Source: Marinobacter panjinensis (GTDB lineage Bacteria; Pseudomonadota; Gammaproteobacteria; Pseudomonadales; Oleiphilaceae). Taken from it: a stretch of 64,000 bases of DNA. Each line of letters begins with the position of its first letter. Within the stretch, counting starts at the first letter, position 1. Of this stretch, positions 54,400 to 63,656 are shown piece after piece. Under the pieces are notes generated by a model that had not been told where the DNA came from, made no database searches, and saw nothing but the letters and a program-made list of their open reading frames with translations. The DNA lies in the NCBI RefSeq assembly GCF_005298175.1, contig NZ_SZYH01000001.1, forward strand, positions 1,240,001 to 1,304,000. Reading direction: 5' to 3'. The position numbers and the translations under genes are program-made.

Positions 54400-56975
54400 T
54401 GCAAATTCCCCACTGCGGCTGCGCCCAGCGCCATCTGATACACAATCTGGCTTACGTTACTCCAGAGTTCCAGCTGGTTCAGCCTGTCCACGTCAATGGG
54501 CACGATAACTGTATCACCCGGCGCCAGTTGCTGGCTGCGGCCACCGAACCAACGGCTTTTCTCTGGCAGCATCACGGAGCCATCCGCTTTCACCACATAT
54601 ACCCTGTCTTCATCCGCCTGTCGGGTGGGGCCGCCACTGCGTTCCAGGTAGTCGTCCACCGTCAGCCCTTCGGTATGTAGGTGGCTGGTGGGGAACTGGA
54701 CTTCCCCAAACACGCTGACAGACTGCGGTATGAGTGGCACGGTCAGCCGATCTCCGTCCTGCAGGCGAATAGCCTGGTAGGCGTCGTCACTCACCACGTC
54801 TTCCAGGTTGATCACCATGCGGCCGACCGGGCGGGCGCTCTGCACGTCGTCCAGCAGGTCCCGCACTTGTTGGGTTCGCTGTGCATTCTGGCCACCGATG
54901 TCATCGCCTTTGAGCTGAACGCCCAGCAGGTCGCCCTGCAGGCGCGCTTCGGCTTCCCTCAGGCGCTGGGCTTCCAGTTGGCGGAGCTTTTCACGGGTGA
55001 ATACGGCGCCCTCGGGGAAAGCGTTGTTGGTCAGGCCGCCGGCGCGTTGGATAACGTCGCGGAGGGTTTCGCCATTTCGAACGGTGTACTCGCCAGGGTA
55101 GCGGACCTCTCCGGCCAGTTCGATGGTTTTCGCCTGGGCGAATTCCGGGATGGATTTGATCAACAGGCGGTCCCGGCTTTGGAGCGCGATTGTCGCCTGG
55201 CCTTTCATAACGGCTTGAAGATCCAGATTCTTTATGTCGGTTTCACCGGTGCCATCGCTATCTACACCGAAGCGGGCCAATTCGGCGGTGTGGAGTGAGG
55301 CTGAGTCTATCAGGCCACCGGCGACGTAGATTGCGTCTGCCACCTGCTTTGACGCCGGTAGTGGGTACTCACCGGGGTAACGTACCGGGCCGGTTACCTG
55401 AATGGTTTGCTGGGGGGCGCCTGGTTTGGCCTGGGCTTTCAGCCTTTGCAGTACGGGTGCGAACAGGGCTTCGCGGCTGAAGCGGCTGTAATCGGTCTCT
55501 TCAGCGACCTCGTCCTCCTCTACCTCCATAATGCGAGGGGCATCCTGCCGCTTGCTGTCGTTCAGGTCGCTGTTTTTGGCGCTAACCTTTCCTTCGTCTG
55601 CAAAGATCAGGAACTGGTCTTTCTCCTGCAGGCGAATGTCATTCTCACCACCCGGGTTGTTCAGGGCTTGCCGCAGGCGTAGGTTGATGACGGATACGGT
55701 GTCGGTCTCCGGATCGGTTCGCACGATGGCGGCGTAACGCTTATCCGCTTCCTGCAGCAGGTCATTATCCAGGGAGCGAATAACCGAGCTCACTCGCATG
55801 CCCGGCACCCAGGCATAGCGGCCCGGGCGGGTAGCCGCGCCTTTCACTTCCACATACTGGCCGGTGATGTCGGAGATGGAGGCGACTTCTATGTGGTCCC
55901 CCGGCCTGACCTTCGCATGCCTGCCTTTCCGGGTAGTGAGATTGGCTTCGGCGATGATGCGCAGGAAGTCGTCGTTGTTGCGTTCGATGCGTACCAGTTG
56001 CGGATAGGCCTGTGGCGTCAGGCCGCCGGCGAGGTTCACCAGTTCCTGCAGGTTGGTGGTGTTTTTCAGCTCGTAGAGCGCGGGGCGGTAAACTTCGCCG
56101 TCTATGCCTACGCGGTCACCGACTGGCGGGATGAAGATAACGTCGCCGGGTTGCAGGCGGTTGTCGTCAGAGGTGTCGCCTGCCAGCAACAGGTCGTACA
56201 GGTCCAGTTCGCCGATCAGCTTGCCGTCCCGCTTGTGCTGGATCTTACGCAGGGAGCCGGTACGTTGGATGCCGCCGGATACATAGAGGGCATTGGTAAT
56301 AGTAGAGAGCGAGCTGACGGTGTAGGAACCTGCGTTTCTCGCCTCCCCCAGCACAAACACCCGCATGCTACGCAGTTCACCCAGGCTGACACTGGCTTGT
56401 ACGCCTATGTATTGTTCGGAGACCCGCTTTTTGATTTGATCCCTGGCCTGGTCGAAGCTGAGACCGGCGACGGTCAGGGGACCTGACTGGGGAAAGCTGA
56501 TGGTGCCGTCCCGGGAGACGGGCAGTGCCAGTTGCTGGTTTTCCTTGCCCCAGAGTTGTACCCGCAGCACGTCACCGGGACCCAGGGTGTAGTCGTTGGG
56601 GATGGGTATTTCGGTGACCGGTGCAAAGGTTGTGGGGCTGCCGGCAAACAGGTCGTACCCGAAGGGTTTCAGGCCGCCGTATGTTTGATCCTGCTCTTCG
56701 TCGCTTTCCCACTCTTCCCTGGCCCGCTCCCGCTCTTCATCCGAGATGGCATCAACGGGTTCAACCACGTTCACATTCCGTGGGCGCTGGTTCTGCTGGC
56801 CAACTGAGCTTGTGATGGCATCCAGGTCCACCCCGTACTGATTGGCCAGGGCTTCCTGCTGGGCCCGGGGCATGCTTCTGAACTGTTCAATCTGGGACTG
56901 GCTTATGGATTGCGCAGCAGTGGTTACTGGCAATACCAGGGCCAACACCGTCAGAAGTCGTTTAGTCAGGGTCAC
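54396..56975 (-). CDS. wza: Outer-membrane polysaccharide export protein with SLBB domains (Wza type)
   Basis: An exported protein of 859 residues. The signal peptide has the core LLTVLALVLPVTTAAQS. A Poly_export domain (about residues 105-190, IPIPNDYTLGPGDVLRVQLWG) is followed by several SLBB repeats (RVFVLGEARNAGSYTV; YVEVKGAATRPGRYAW; VTGPVRYPGEYPLPA; LAGEVRYPGEYTVRN). It is larger than E. coli Wza and has no visible lipobox cysteine. It probably forms the outer-membrane channel or lid for exported glycan. It overlaps wzz by 4 bp and follows the wzi-like gene. Confidence 0.88.
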   Translation of the reverse strand: MTLTKRLLTVLALVLPVTTAAQSISQSQIEQFRSMPRAQQEALANQYGVDLDAITSSVGQQNQRPRNVNVVEPVDAISDEERERAREEWESDEEQDQTYGGLKPFGYDLFAGSPTTFAPVTEIPIPNDYTLGPGDVLRVQLWGKENQQLALPVSRDGTISFPQSGPLTVAGLSFDQARDQIKKRVSEQYIGVQASVSLGELRSMRVFVLGEARNAGSYTVSSLSTITNALYVSGGIQRTGSLRKIQHKRDGKLIGELDLYDLLLAGDTSDDNRLQPGDVIFIPPVGDRVGIDGEVYRPALYELKNTTNLQELVNLAGGLTPQAYPQLVRIERNNDDFLRIIAEANLTTRKGRHAKVRPGDHIEVASISDITGQYVEVKGAATRPGRYAWVPGMRVSSVIRSLDNDLLQEADKRYAAIVRTDPETDTVSVINLRLRQALNNPGGENDIRLQEKDQFLIFADEGKVSAKNSDLNDSKRQDAPRIMEVEEDEVAEETDYSRFSREALFAPVLQRLKAQAKPGAPQQTIQVTGPVRYPGEYPLPASKQVADAIYVAGGLIDSASLHTAELARFGVDSDGTGETDIKNLDLQAVMKGQATIALQSRDRLLIKSIPEFAQAKTIELAGEVRYPGEYTVRNGETLRDVIQRAGGLTNNAFPEGAVFTREKLRQLEAQRLREAEARLQGDLLGVQLKGDDIGGQNAQRTQQVRDLLDDVQSARPVGRMVINLEDVVSDDAYQAIRLQDGDRLTVPLIPQSVSVFGEVQFPTSHLHTEGLTVDDYLERSGGPTRQADEDRVYVVKADGSVMLPEKSRWFGGRSQQLAPGDTVIVPIDVDRLNQLELWSNVSQIVYQMALGAAAVGNLQ

Positions 56976-56991
56976 TTGGTTAAATCCGGTT

Positions 56992-58485
56992 TTAGAAACG
57001 ATAATGCCAGGCAGCGCCGAGAGACCACTGGTCTTTCTCGCCGCCGAAGAATTCTATCTTTCTGTCGGCAGCCTGGGCCGTGAGGTCCAGCCAGCCGTTG
57101 AGAAACTGTGTGCCATAACCCACGGATAGCAGCGCTGCTTTCTGGGCGCCTTCCGGTACGTTGTAGAAAATATCGCGGTCTGTGATGACAGTGCGATTAC
57201 CACCGTCTTTATTGAGATCCAGGTAACCCAGGGAGGCAGACAGGTTTCGGCCATCCGGGAAGAAGTTGAACAAACCCAAAGTCACGGTTTCCGCGTCGCC
57301 ATCAAAGGTGGAGGCCATGTTACGGCCCTTGTAACGATAGCCACTGCGATAACGGGAGTGGTCGTAAGTGATATTGGGCATGGCGTTGCCGAGGAAGTCA
57401 TCGGCCAGGGTATTGCTGTATTCGACGAACCACTGCTGGTCGCTGCTGAGCAACTGGGTGGTCCAGTCAGCACCCAGAAGCCAGGATTTTCGGGCCGGGA
57501 AGGCGCCGGCTTCGTCTTCACCCATCATCTGTGCGTACACCCCCATGGTCTGGTCGCCGATGCCGAAGCCGTAGCGGGCATCGATACTGGCCAACTGGTT
57601 GCCGGGGTCGTTTTCTTCCAGTTGGCCGTTGTCCCGGCCGATGAAGGCGTTCCAGAATGTGGAGGCGTCTTCCGGCCGGCCCTCGCCACCGAGCATGATG
57701 GCCCGGGAGAAGCCGATGTCCAGGCCTTCAACAGGCCTTACAGTCAGGCGCATGCCAATCATTTTCGCCTCTGGCACGGCACGCTCGTCTTCCAGTTGGC
57801 CGGCGAATACGGTGAATTGCCAGGGGCCGATCCACTGCAGCCAGTCCGATTCCGGTGCACTGGCGTCTTTACGATTCAGCCAGACAGCTGGCATAGGGCG
57901 GGCATTGTTGGACAGGATCAGGCTGCTTTGCCAGCCCGGGCCCCACCAGCGGTCGATGGCGCCAGCGCCGAATACCCAGTTACCAGCGGTAGCGGCCAGA
58001 TAAGAGCCGCCAAGGCGTATGGATTCGTCGTCTTCCGGGTTGGCAGCGAAGGCCGGTTTCAGGCCAAAAGCCCAGGATTCGCCTTGCCATTGCAGGTTAA
58101 GGCTTGTTTCACCGTTTTCACGGGGGCCGGCCTGGAAGCCTCGTACGAAGGCCGGTTCGCTGGTTGCACCCAGTTCGTATTCCGCTCGCCAACCCTGTGC
58201 GCCCTGCTCGTCCATCTCGAACTTCAGGTAAGCCAGCGGGCCGCCAATGGCCGCTGCGTCGCTTCCGGCATCCCGGTTCAGGCCGTTGTGGACGGTGCCC
58301 ATCATCACCGGCCAGGTGGACGTGGTGCGGTTCAGGTGGCCCCTGTCTGCCAGCTTCTGCAGGGCAAAGCGGGCTCGGATATCACCGGGTTCCAGCCAGG
58401 GAGCGGCGGTGGCTATTGAAGAATGCGCGGAGGTGATCAGGCACGCTACCGCCCCACCGACCAGGGTCCAGTGTTTTGAGGTCAT
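56992..58485 (-). CDS. Wzi-type capsule assembly outer-membrane protein
   Basis: A 497-residue outer-membrane beta-barrel of the capsule-assembly Wzi family. The ATG at 58485 begins MTSKHWTLVGGAVACLITSA and gives a signal peptide with cleavage near TAA. The body is rich in aromatic residues and alternating patterns, and ends with the C-terminal aromatic YRF expected of a barrel protein. In E. coli Wzi anchors capsule at the surface. Its position before wza and wzz supports capsule or exopolysaccharide assembly. The upstream leader carries two CGTTGTTCCCT direct repeats. Confidence 0.85.
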   Translation of the reverse strand: MTSKHWTLVGGAVACLITSAHSSIATAAPWLEPGDIRARFALQKLADRGHLNRTTSTWPVMMGTVHNGLNRDAGSDAAAIGGPLAYLKFEMDEQGAQGWRAEYELGATSEPAFVRGFQAGPRENGETSLNLQWQGESWAFGLKPAFAANPEDDESIRLGGSYLAATAGNWVFGAGAIDRWWGPGWQSSLILSNNARPMPAVWLNRKDASAPESDWLQWIGPWQFTVFAGQLEDERAVPEAKMIGMRLTVRPVEGLDIGFSRAIMLGGEGRPEDASTFWNAFIGRDNGQLEENDPGNQLASIDARYGFGIGDQTMGVYAQMMGEDEAGAFPARKSWLLGADWTTQLLSSDQQWFVEYSNTLADDFLGNAMPNITYDHSRYRSGYRYKGRNMASTFDGDAETVTLGLFNFFPDGRNLSASLGYLDLNKDGGNRTVITDRDIFYNVPEGAQKAALLSVGYGTQFLNGWLDLTAQAADRKIEFFGGEKDQWSLGAAWHYRF

Positions 58486-58511
58486 ACAACTGTACTGTTT
58501 ACTGCATGGAC

Positions 58512-58542
58512 AGGGAACAACGAATAAAAGGAGGGAACAACG
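58512..58542 (-). promoter_or_regulatory. Tandem 11-bp direct repeat in the wzi leader
   Basis: AGGGAACAACG at 58512-58522 and again at 58532-58542 (period 20 bp, near two helix turns), 27-57 bp upstream of the wzi start. It could be an operator or a paired RNA element. A possible promoter lies further upstream on the minus strand, TTGTGC (58620-58625) with TAGAAT (58598-58603). Confidence 0.35.
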
Positions 58543-58726
58543 TAATCCCAACGGTATCCCTGTCGGTTAATGGGGCGTCTGGTTCAAGAGGACGCAGATT
58601 CTACGGCATCCAATATGACGCACAAGTCGCAAAACTACAGACCTGAGTGTTTGAGCCGGCTATTGTGTTAAGTCTTGTCAAAGCATGGTAACTGCACCGA
58701 TATTGGGAGCTTTGGGGCGGCTTTTT

Positions 58727-58756
58727 GTCGGATTACGCTTTGCTAATCCGACCTAC
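58727..58756 (-). repeat. REP element
   Basis: Clamp, loop CGCTTTGC, clamp, CTAC; 20 bp after the stop of the second wzz-like gene and upstream of wzi. It is the rightmost REP in the window. Confidence 0.9.
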
Positions 58757-58776
58757 TGTGTGACCGGTCAGGTTGG

Positions 58777-59535
58777 TCATTGTTCGGACGCTTTTTCCCG
58801 CACCAAACCAATAAACTCGGCGAAAAACGCAAGGAAGACACCGCCCATCAATCCGAGCATGGCGGCGAGAACCACGATCAGGCTTCTGGACGGGCCGGTG
58901 TTTTCGCCGTTGCTCCTGCTGACGACAAGCGCTTCTGCTGGCGCCAGTGATTCCAGATCTGTTTCCAGTGACAGTTGTTTTTCTACTGCTGAGGCGATGG
59001 CATCACCTGTCTCCTGTCCGCCTTCGAGCATGTCGATGGTGGTATCCAGGGATTCTATCTGTCGCTCCAGGCTCTTACGTAGCCTGGTCAGTGCCTGCTC
59101 CTGGTCAGTAATTAACCGTTCGATCAGTTGGCGATGAGTTTTCTCGATAAGCTCTTCGCCGGCGGGGTTTGCCTCTGAGACGATTCGAACCAGGCCGGTA
59201 TTTTCAGGATTGCTTGCCGTTATCCTGAAAGGCAGGTTGCGGTCGTGTTGTGCGCGGTATGTGGCTTGTAGGTCTGGTACCCAGAGGCTGTCCAGCTCGG
59301 CGATGACGGTGGCAGGCTCTTCGATGTATTTGCCGCCCGACTTTTCAGCCAGTTTCACGAGGGTGACGTATTCGTATTTTGCTGGCGTCAAAAGTGCATA
59401 GGCCACACCGGCAAGGGTGACAAGCAGAAAAACGGCGTAGAACACCCGCCGGCGCTTGAGGAAGGTGGTGGCCAGGTCTACCAGGCTGATTTCGTCGTCG
59501 TATTGGGATCGCAACCCTTGTGAGCTTTCTACCAT
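58777..59535 (-). CDS. Wzz-like polysaccharide co-polymerase
   Basis: A 252-residue protein: an N-terminal cytoplasmic stretch, a membrane helix (RVFYAVFLLVTLAGVAYALL, about 30-49), a periplasmic coiled coil (about 110-200) and a second helix (LIVVLAAMLGLMGGVFLAFF, about 218-237). It lacks the C-terminal kinase of Wzc. Sequence identity to the 53380 protein looks low, so the two are probably not recent duplicates. It may set chain length of a second polymer. It lies between the pseudaminic-acid-type genes and wzi. Confidence 0.82.
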   Translation of the reverse strand: MVESSQGLRSQYDDEISLVDLATTFLKRRRVFYAVFLLVTLAGVAYALLTPAKYEYVTLVKLAEKSGGKYIEEPATVIAELDSLWVPDLQATYRAQHDRNLPFRITASNPENTGLVRIVSEANPAGEELIEKTHRQLIERLITDQEQALTRLRKSLERQIESLDTTIDMLEGGQETGDAIASAVEKQLSLETDLESLAPAEALVVSRSNGENTGPSRSLIVVLAAMLGLMGGVFLAFFAEFIGLVREKASEQ

Positions 59536-59669
59536 TCTGAATCTGCCGTCTTGTTAAAGGAAATGCGTATTATGACGGGTTAGGAGACGAAAAGAAGGGA
59601 TGGAGGGTTCCTTTTTTGGGGTTTGGGATGAGTGGGCATGGACGGGGCCTTCTCAGTAATTGAAGATAC

Positions 59670-61076
59670 CTACGTTAGCGCTCCCGTTGGAGAACCATCA
59701 AATGATTTCCCTAATCCACTCATGCCAACTGGCAGCTCCTGTCCATTTGCCAGTCGCTGCAAGCACTCAGCCACCAGCTCGCCCTCTCTACCATCCCAAT
59801 CCGTAAGGTAAGTGGAACTGTAATAACGTACAGCTTCGACATCCGGCTTATGGTGGCCCTCACTGGCCTCGATAAGCCTGCTGACCTCGTCCAAAGTCTT
59901 TGCAAATCTGGACAGACCGTGTTTCACATAACCGTAATAATCCGGAATGTCCGCTGGTGTCAGCTCATAGTAGATCGGAAGTATTCCGGCGAGAGCGGCC
60001 TCCAGGTGAATACTGCTATTGCCCGCGACCACATAACCAATACGCAAAAAGAAATCTGAAACAGGTTCTTTCTTCGGATCACTCAGCTCCACCATCTTAT
60101 TGTACGCAAAAGCGGCTCGATATCGCCTGATCTGCCTTTCAGGCTGGCCGGGATGCCACCGAACACAGACTTTTCTGCCATTAGCAGCCAAGCCTTCCAC
60201 AAATTCTATCGCAGCATCCGCATCGTCAAGCGCATTAAGAGCCACACCTACAACGTCTGTCATAGATTCGTTTACTCTCAGGTGCTTTTTTTGCCCGCTG
60301 AGAATAACCTGTGTATCTGGAACATTCCTGCCACTTACTGGCTGGTTCGGCTCACACTGCTTGTAAGTGTCCCAGGCACTCTGCCCGTCCAGAAACGCAT
60401 AATCTACCCTCAATGCGGGGAAAAGAGTGCTTACAGATGCGTGCTGCAAGTAAACGGTTTTTATCCGCAGGTAATGGGCAACAGCCAACAATGAACGATT
60501 GGATGAGTTGTGGTCATTGGCGGTAATCACGAAATCCGGATTTATTTGATGTAATACCCGATGAAAATAAATAAGGTAAGTGTATACTCCAAAAAAATTA
60601 TCGAGATAGAAGTCTATTGCAGCCGGGTGCTTTTCTCTGATCTCTTTATACAGAGAGGATCCATTACGGAAGATCAGGATCAGCGATTTGAAAACGTCCA
60701 GAATTGAGAATGTAAATGGAATATATCGTTGCTTACGCTCAGTGGTATTCAATACCTTTCGGTGGGCTATTTCGGTAACATGCCCCCCTTTTGCCCTGAG
60801 AGCATCAACAGTTTCTGCCACAGAAGTCATCTGATTTATTGAGCCCACGAATACGACATAGTTAGAGTCATCCTTAATTCCTGCTGGTTGCCTTATTGCC
60901 AAGTGCTTAAGCAAAAAGAGGAAATACGCTACCAATCTCGGTAGTGGCCCTCGGAATCTAGATCCATTCTCGGCATGGAGGGGCATGTTCTCCAATTGCT
61001 GTCCGTATAAGTAGGCTAGCCAGGTTTCGGACTCAGTAGCTAGTATTGCCTGTATATCTTTATACCACTTTATCAA
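59670..61076 (-). CDS. Putative glycosyltransferase, GT-B-like
   Basis: A 468-residue protein, no signal peptide. The N-terminal part has YVVFVGSINQMTSVAETVDALR, resembling a Rossmann start. The C-terminal half shows VGVALNALDDADAAIEF, KVCVRWHPGQPERQIRRY and VVAGNSSIHLEAALAGILPIYYE, the last like the donor-site region of CMP-sialic-acid- or UDP-sugar-using GT-B enzymes. It follows the PIG-L gene in the same direction. A role in transferring the pseudaminic-type sugar is plausible but not proven; a capsule-type polysaccharide transferase is the alternative. Confidence 0.6.
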   Translation of the reverse strand: MIKWYKDIQAILATESETWLAYLYGQQLENMPLHAENGSRFRGPLPRLVAYFLFLLKHLAIRQPAGIKDDSNYVVFVGSINQMTSVAETVDALRAKGGHVTEIAHRKVLNTTERKQRYIPFTFSILDVFKSLILIFRNGSSLYKEIREKHPAAIDFYLDNFFGVYTYLIYFHRVLHQINPDFVITANDHNSSNRSLLAVAHYLRIKTVYLQHASVSTLFPALRVDYAFLDGQSAWDTYKQCEPNQPVSGRNVPDTQVILSGQKKHLRVNESMTDVVGVALNALDDADAAIEFVEGLAANGRKVCVRWHPGQPERQIRRYRAAFAYNKMVELSDPKKEPVSDFFLRIGYVVAGNSSIHLEAALAGILPIYYELTPADIPDYYGYVKHGLSRFAKTLDEVSRLIEASEGHHKPDVEAVRYYSSTYLTDWDGREGELVAECLQRLANGQELPVGMSGLGKSFDGSPTGALT

Positions 61077-61170
61077 CTCGATGCGCCCCCGATACCGATT
61101 AATTATTGATGTACCTTTTATAATGAAAGAGGTCGAATATTGGGTTTCATAAGTTGAACTATTAAACCTG

Positions 61171-61842
61171 CTACGTAAGAATTCGTACTACATTAAAAGC
61201 CTCAGCTGCTTCTACACCAACACAGTTACCTCGGAACATTGCTAATCGCTTTGCATTTTCAATGGATCTTGAGTGTGGTGTTTTTCTCATTTCAAAAGCA
61301 TAAGCCTCTAACGCCCTGCTTTTAGTGCCCAGATGTTCAGAAATGTCTACAAACAAATTAGCTATAAATCCTCCCCCCGTCGGAGTGTTCCATTCGGTTG
61401 CAGACAAAACCTCAAACGCATAGATTTCTTTCACAGATGCACCAGGGACCGGTCTGCAGGCAGTCATAACCGCCTGATGAGTGATACGATGATCTATGTT
61501 CAGGTCGGTATGATTATGCGTATAAACAATACTTGGGTTGATCTTTGCCAAAACTGCTTCCAGCTTCTGCACAACATCCAACAATGGCAGACTGTCCATG
61601 CGGTTGTCGGGAAACCCCACCATATAACTCTTTTTTATCCCAAGTATCTGGTGCGCCTTGGTAGCGGCTTCATTTCTTTCTGCCAGTTCTTCTGGGCTTG
61701 CATCCGGGCGGGAGGTTACACCGTCGGCCAGGAATACGGCGTAAACCGTATCTCCCTGGGCCACGTGTCTGGCGATGGTTCCGCCGCAACCCAGCGCTTC
61801 GTCATCTGTGTGGGCAGCTACGACCAGGACGATTTTACCCAT
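61171..61842 (-). CDS. PIG-L family deacetylase
   Basis: A zinc-dependent N-deacetylase-type enzyme, 223 residues. It has VAAHTDDEALGCGGTIARH (AHxDDE motif, zinc site) and HNHTDLNIDHRITHQAVM (second zinc-site His). The ATG at 61842 has GGGAG upstream and overlaps the pseI stop by 8 bp, so translation is coupled. PIG-L enzymes remove acetyl groups from GlcNAc-like sugars. Placed between pseI and a formyltransferase-containing operon, it may deacetylate a nonulosonic-acid precursor. Confidence 0.88.
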   Translation of the reverse strand: MGKIVLVVAAHTDDEALGCGGTIARHVAQGDTVYAVFLADGVTSRPDASPEELAERNEAATKAHQILGIKKSYMVGFPDNRMDSLPLLDVVQKLEAVLAKINPSIVYTHNHTDLNIDHRITHQAVMTACRPVPGASVKEIYAFEVLSATEWNTPTGGGFIANLFVDISEHLGTKSRALEAYAFEMRKTPHSRSIENAKRLAMFRGNCVGVEAAEAFNVVRILT

Positions 61843-62884
61843 CAAACTGCTCCCAGCTTGTTGGCGTGCCTCGAGGTACGTCTGTCTTTAACGTTCTTCC
61901 GATTAGAGCCTTGAAGTGTTTTGGTTCTATGCCAACACCGGGACGAATTCGCCGAACGTCTTGTTCCTTGACGGTTTCGCCAGCCTTCATATCTCGCATA
62001 AAGTAGATTGAACGGCGGAAGATCCGGTTAGATTCCTCCGCCAGCTGAAGCGCATAACCTGGTTTACCAACAGCTGACCAGGCATCACGAGTTTCCGTGC
62101 ACAAACGCTTCAGTTCATCGGGCTCAATCGAGAAACCGCTATCGGGACCACCCTCTTCCCTACTCAAAATGAAGTGTTTTTCGATCAAACAGGCGCCCAG
62201 CGAAACGGCAGCTACCGATGCCACGGTGCCCAGCGTGTGGTCAGACAATCCAGCCACTGCGTCAAATCGTTTCCCCAGTTCTCTTACCTGAGCAACGTTA
62301 GCCTGATCCATTGGTGCCGGGTAACTACTTACGCAATGGAGCAGAACCAGTTCCCTGCAGCCGGCAGTTCTCGCGGTAGCGACAGCTTCTTCGATCTCCT
62401 CTTCGCTGGCCATCCCGGTGGACATGATCATTGGTTTTCCGGTTTTGGCGACATATTCTATAAGTGGCAGGTCGGTCAGCTCGAACGATGCAATCTTATA
62501 GGCTGGCGTATTCAGCTCCTCCAACAAATCGACAGCGGTTTCATCAAATGGCGTTGAAAACACGGTAATGCCAATCTCTCGGGCATGATCGAACATGGCC
62601 TTGTGCCATTCGTAAGGCGTTTCCGCCCATTTATAGAGATCATATAACTTATAGCCATCCCAGGGCCCACCTTTAATCAGAAACTCAGGACGGTCACTGT
62701 CAATAGTCATGGTGTCTGCCGTGTACGTTTGCAGCTTAATCGCAGACGCACCACATTGCTTCGCCTCATCTATGGTCTTGAGTGCCCGCTCCAGCGAACC
62801 GTTATGATTGGCAGACAATTCCGCAATGATGTAGGGAGGATGGTCAGGGCCAATCTTGCGCCCATCGATAGTTACGTCTTTCAT
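61835..62884 (-). CDS. pseI: Pseudaminic acid synthase (PseI/NeuB family)
   Basis: Condenses a 2,4-diacetamido-trideoxyhexose with phosphoenolpyruvate to form a nonulosonic acid. The NeuB domain starts IGPDHPPYIIAELSANHNGS, with ERALKTIDEAKQCGA and KLQTYTADTMT as in PseI; YPAPMDQANVAQV and GLSDHTLG follow. A C-terminal SAF domain (about 290-345, RRSIYFMRDMKAGETV) completes it. The ATG at 62884 was chosen over an upstream start at 62923, because AGG precedes it. Length 349 residues is usual. PseI is favoured over NeuB/LegI by these motifs; a phylogeny would settle it. Confidence 0.88.
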   Translation of the reverse strand: MKDVTIDGRKIGPDHPPYIIAELSANHNGSLERALKTIDEAKQCGASAIKLQTYTADTMTIDSDRPEFLIKGGPWDGYKLYDLYKWAETPYEWHKAMFDHAREIGITVFSTPFDETAVDLLEELNTPAYKIASFELTDLPLIEYVAKTGKPMIMSTGMASEEEIEEAVATARTAGCRELVLLHCVSSYPAPMDQANVAQVRELGKRFDAVAGLSDHTLGTVASVAAVSLGACLIEKHFILSREEGGPDSGFSIEPDELKRLCTETRDAWSAVGKPGYALQLAEESNRIFRRSIYFMRDMKAGETVKEQDVRRIRPGVGIEPKHFKALIGRTLKTDVPRGTPTSWEQFDG

Positions 62885-62886
62885 GC

Positions 62887-63576
62887 TTACCTCCGCTCTG
62901 CTTTTTTCCTGATTCGCACACATGCTGTCAGTTCTTCACCTTGAACGTCAGCGCCGGAAAATTCGATTATAAACTCGCCATGTTCAATAAAGGCATGGGG
63001 ATAAGTCGGCGCGTCCAGCATTCTGATATGATCATACAGCTCTGAGAGACTTGCTTTTTCGGGTAGAACACTCTGCTCAGGCTTGCGCCTTTTAAATATC
63101 ACCGGATCACCTTGCTGTGGAGTTGGCTGTGGCTCGTTATCCATCATCCACTGAACGATTTGAAAGCTCAGTTCTCCTGCCCTGCTATAGATCTCTTCCG
63201 CTGTGCCTCCAAGAGAAAGCTCACGTTTGGTATACACCGGCCCTGCATCCATCTCGCTTGTCATTTTCAGTGCGGTCAATTTGGTGTCTTTGTGACCACG
63301 TACAATAAGATTCTGTAACGGGCTGCCGCCCCGACCGTAGGGTACATCGGTCATATGGAAACAAACACACTCGTAAGTTTTCCATAGTTCTTCGGGCACC
63401 AGCCAGTTCCAGTGCAGGAAGAAAATGTAGCGTATATTGTCACCGTTATTGCTCTGAACGATATCTGTGAGTTGCTCTGGCGTGTTCGCCCAAAGGAAAC
63501 CAGTGGGCCCCCCGAAGAAACTATCAGCCATAGGCTTATGCCAGGGCTTGGATGTGGCCATGATATATTTTTTCAC
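62887..63576 (-). CDS. Formyltransferase-fold protein, putative nonulosonate-precursor N-formyltransferase
   Basis: A 229-residue protein with the methionyl-tRNA/GART formyltransferase fold: CFHMTDVPYGRGGSPLQNLI carries the catalytic-type His and Arg, and MTSEMDAGPVYTKREL the conserved Asp. It is too short for a tRNA formyltransferase and lacks the C-terminal tRNA domain. Sugar N-formyltransferases act on amino-sugars of surface glycans. It lies 2 bp upstream of pseI and beside a GNAT gene, so N-formylation of a pseudaminic-type sugar is the most likely role. Confidence 0.82.
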   Translation of the reverse strand: MKKYIMATSKPWHKPMADSFFGGPTGFLWANTPEQLTDIVQSNNGDNIRYIFFLHWNWLVPEELWKTYECVCFHMTDVPYGRGGSPLQNLIVRGHKDTKLTALKMTSEMDAGPVYTKRELSLGGTAEEIYSRAGELSFQIVQWMMDNEPQPTPQQGDPVIFKRRKPEQSVLPEKASLSELYDHIRMLDAPTYPHAFIEHGEFIIEFSGADVQGEELTACVRIRKKAERR

Positions 63577-63656
63577 ACTTAGCGTACTGTCCGAAGTAAA
63601 TCAAAAATTAGTAAACACTGAATCCGCCAATGACAAAACCACAAGGTCAATCTTTA

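Noticed and set aside
3888..58756. CRISPR array from the repeated GTCGGATTA..TAATCCGAC units
   Set aside because: Copies are palindromic, scattered over 55 kb, lack regular spacers and lack cas genes. They are REPs with a RAYT gene.
58552..58776. JUMPstart/ops element upstream of the export genes
   Set aside because: I looked for GGCGGTAG-type motifs in the leaders before wzi, wza and the pse genes and found none convincing.
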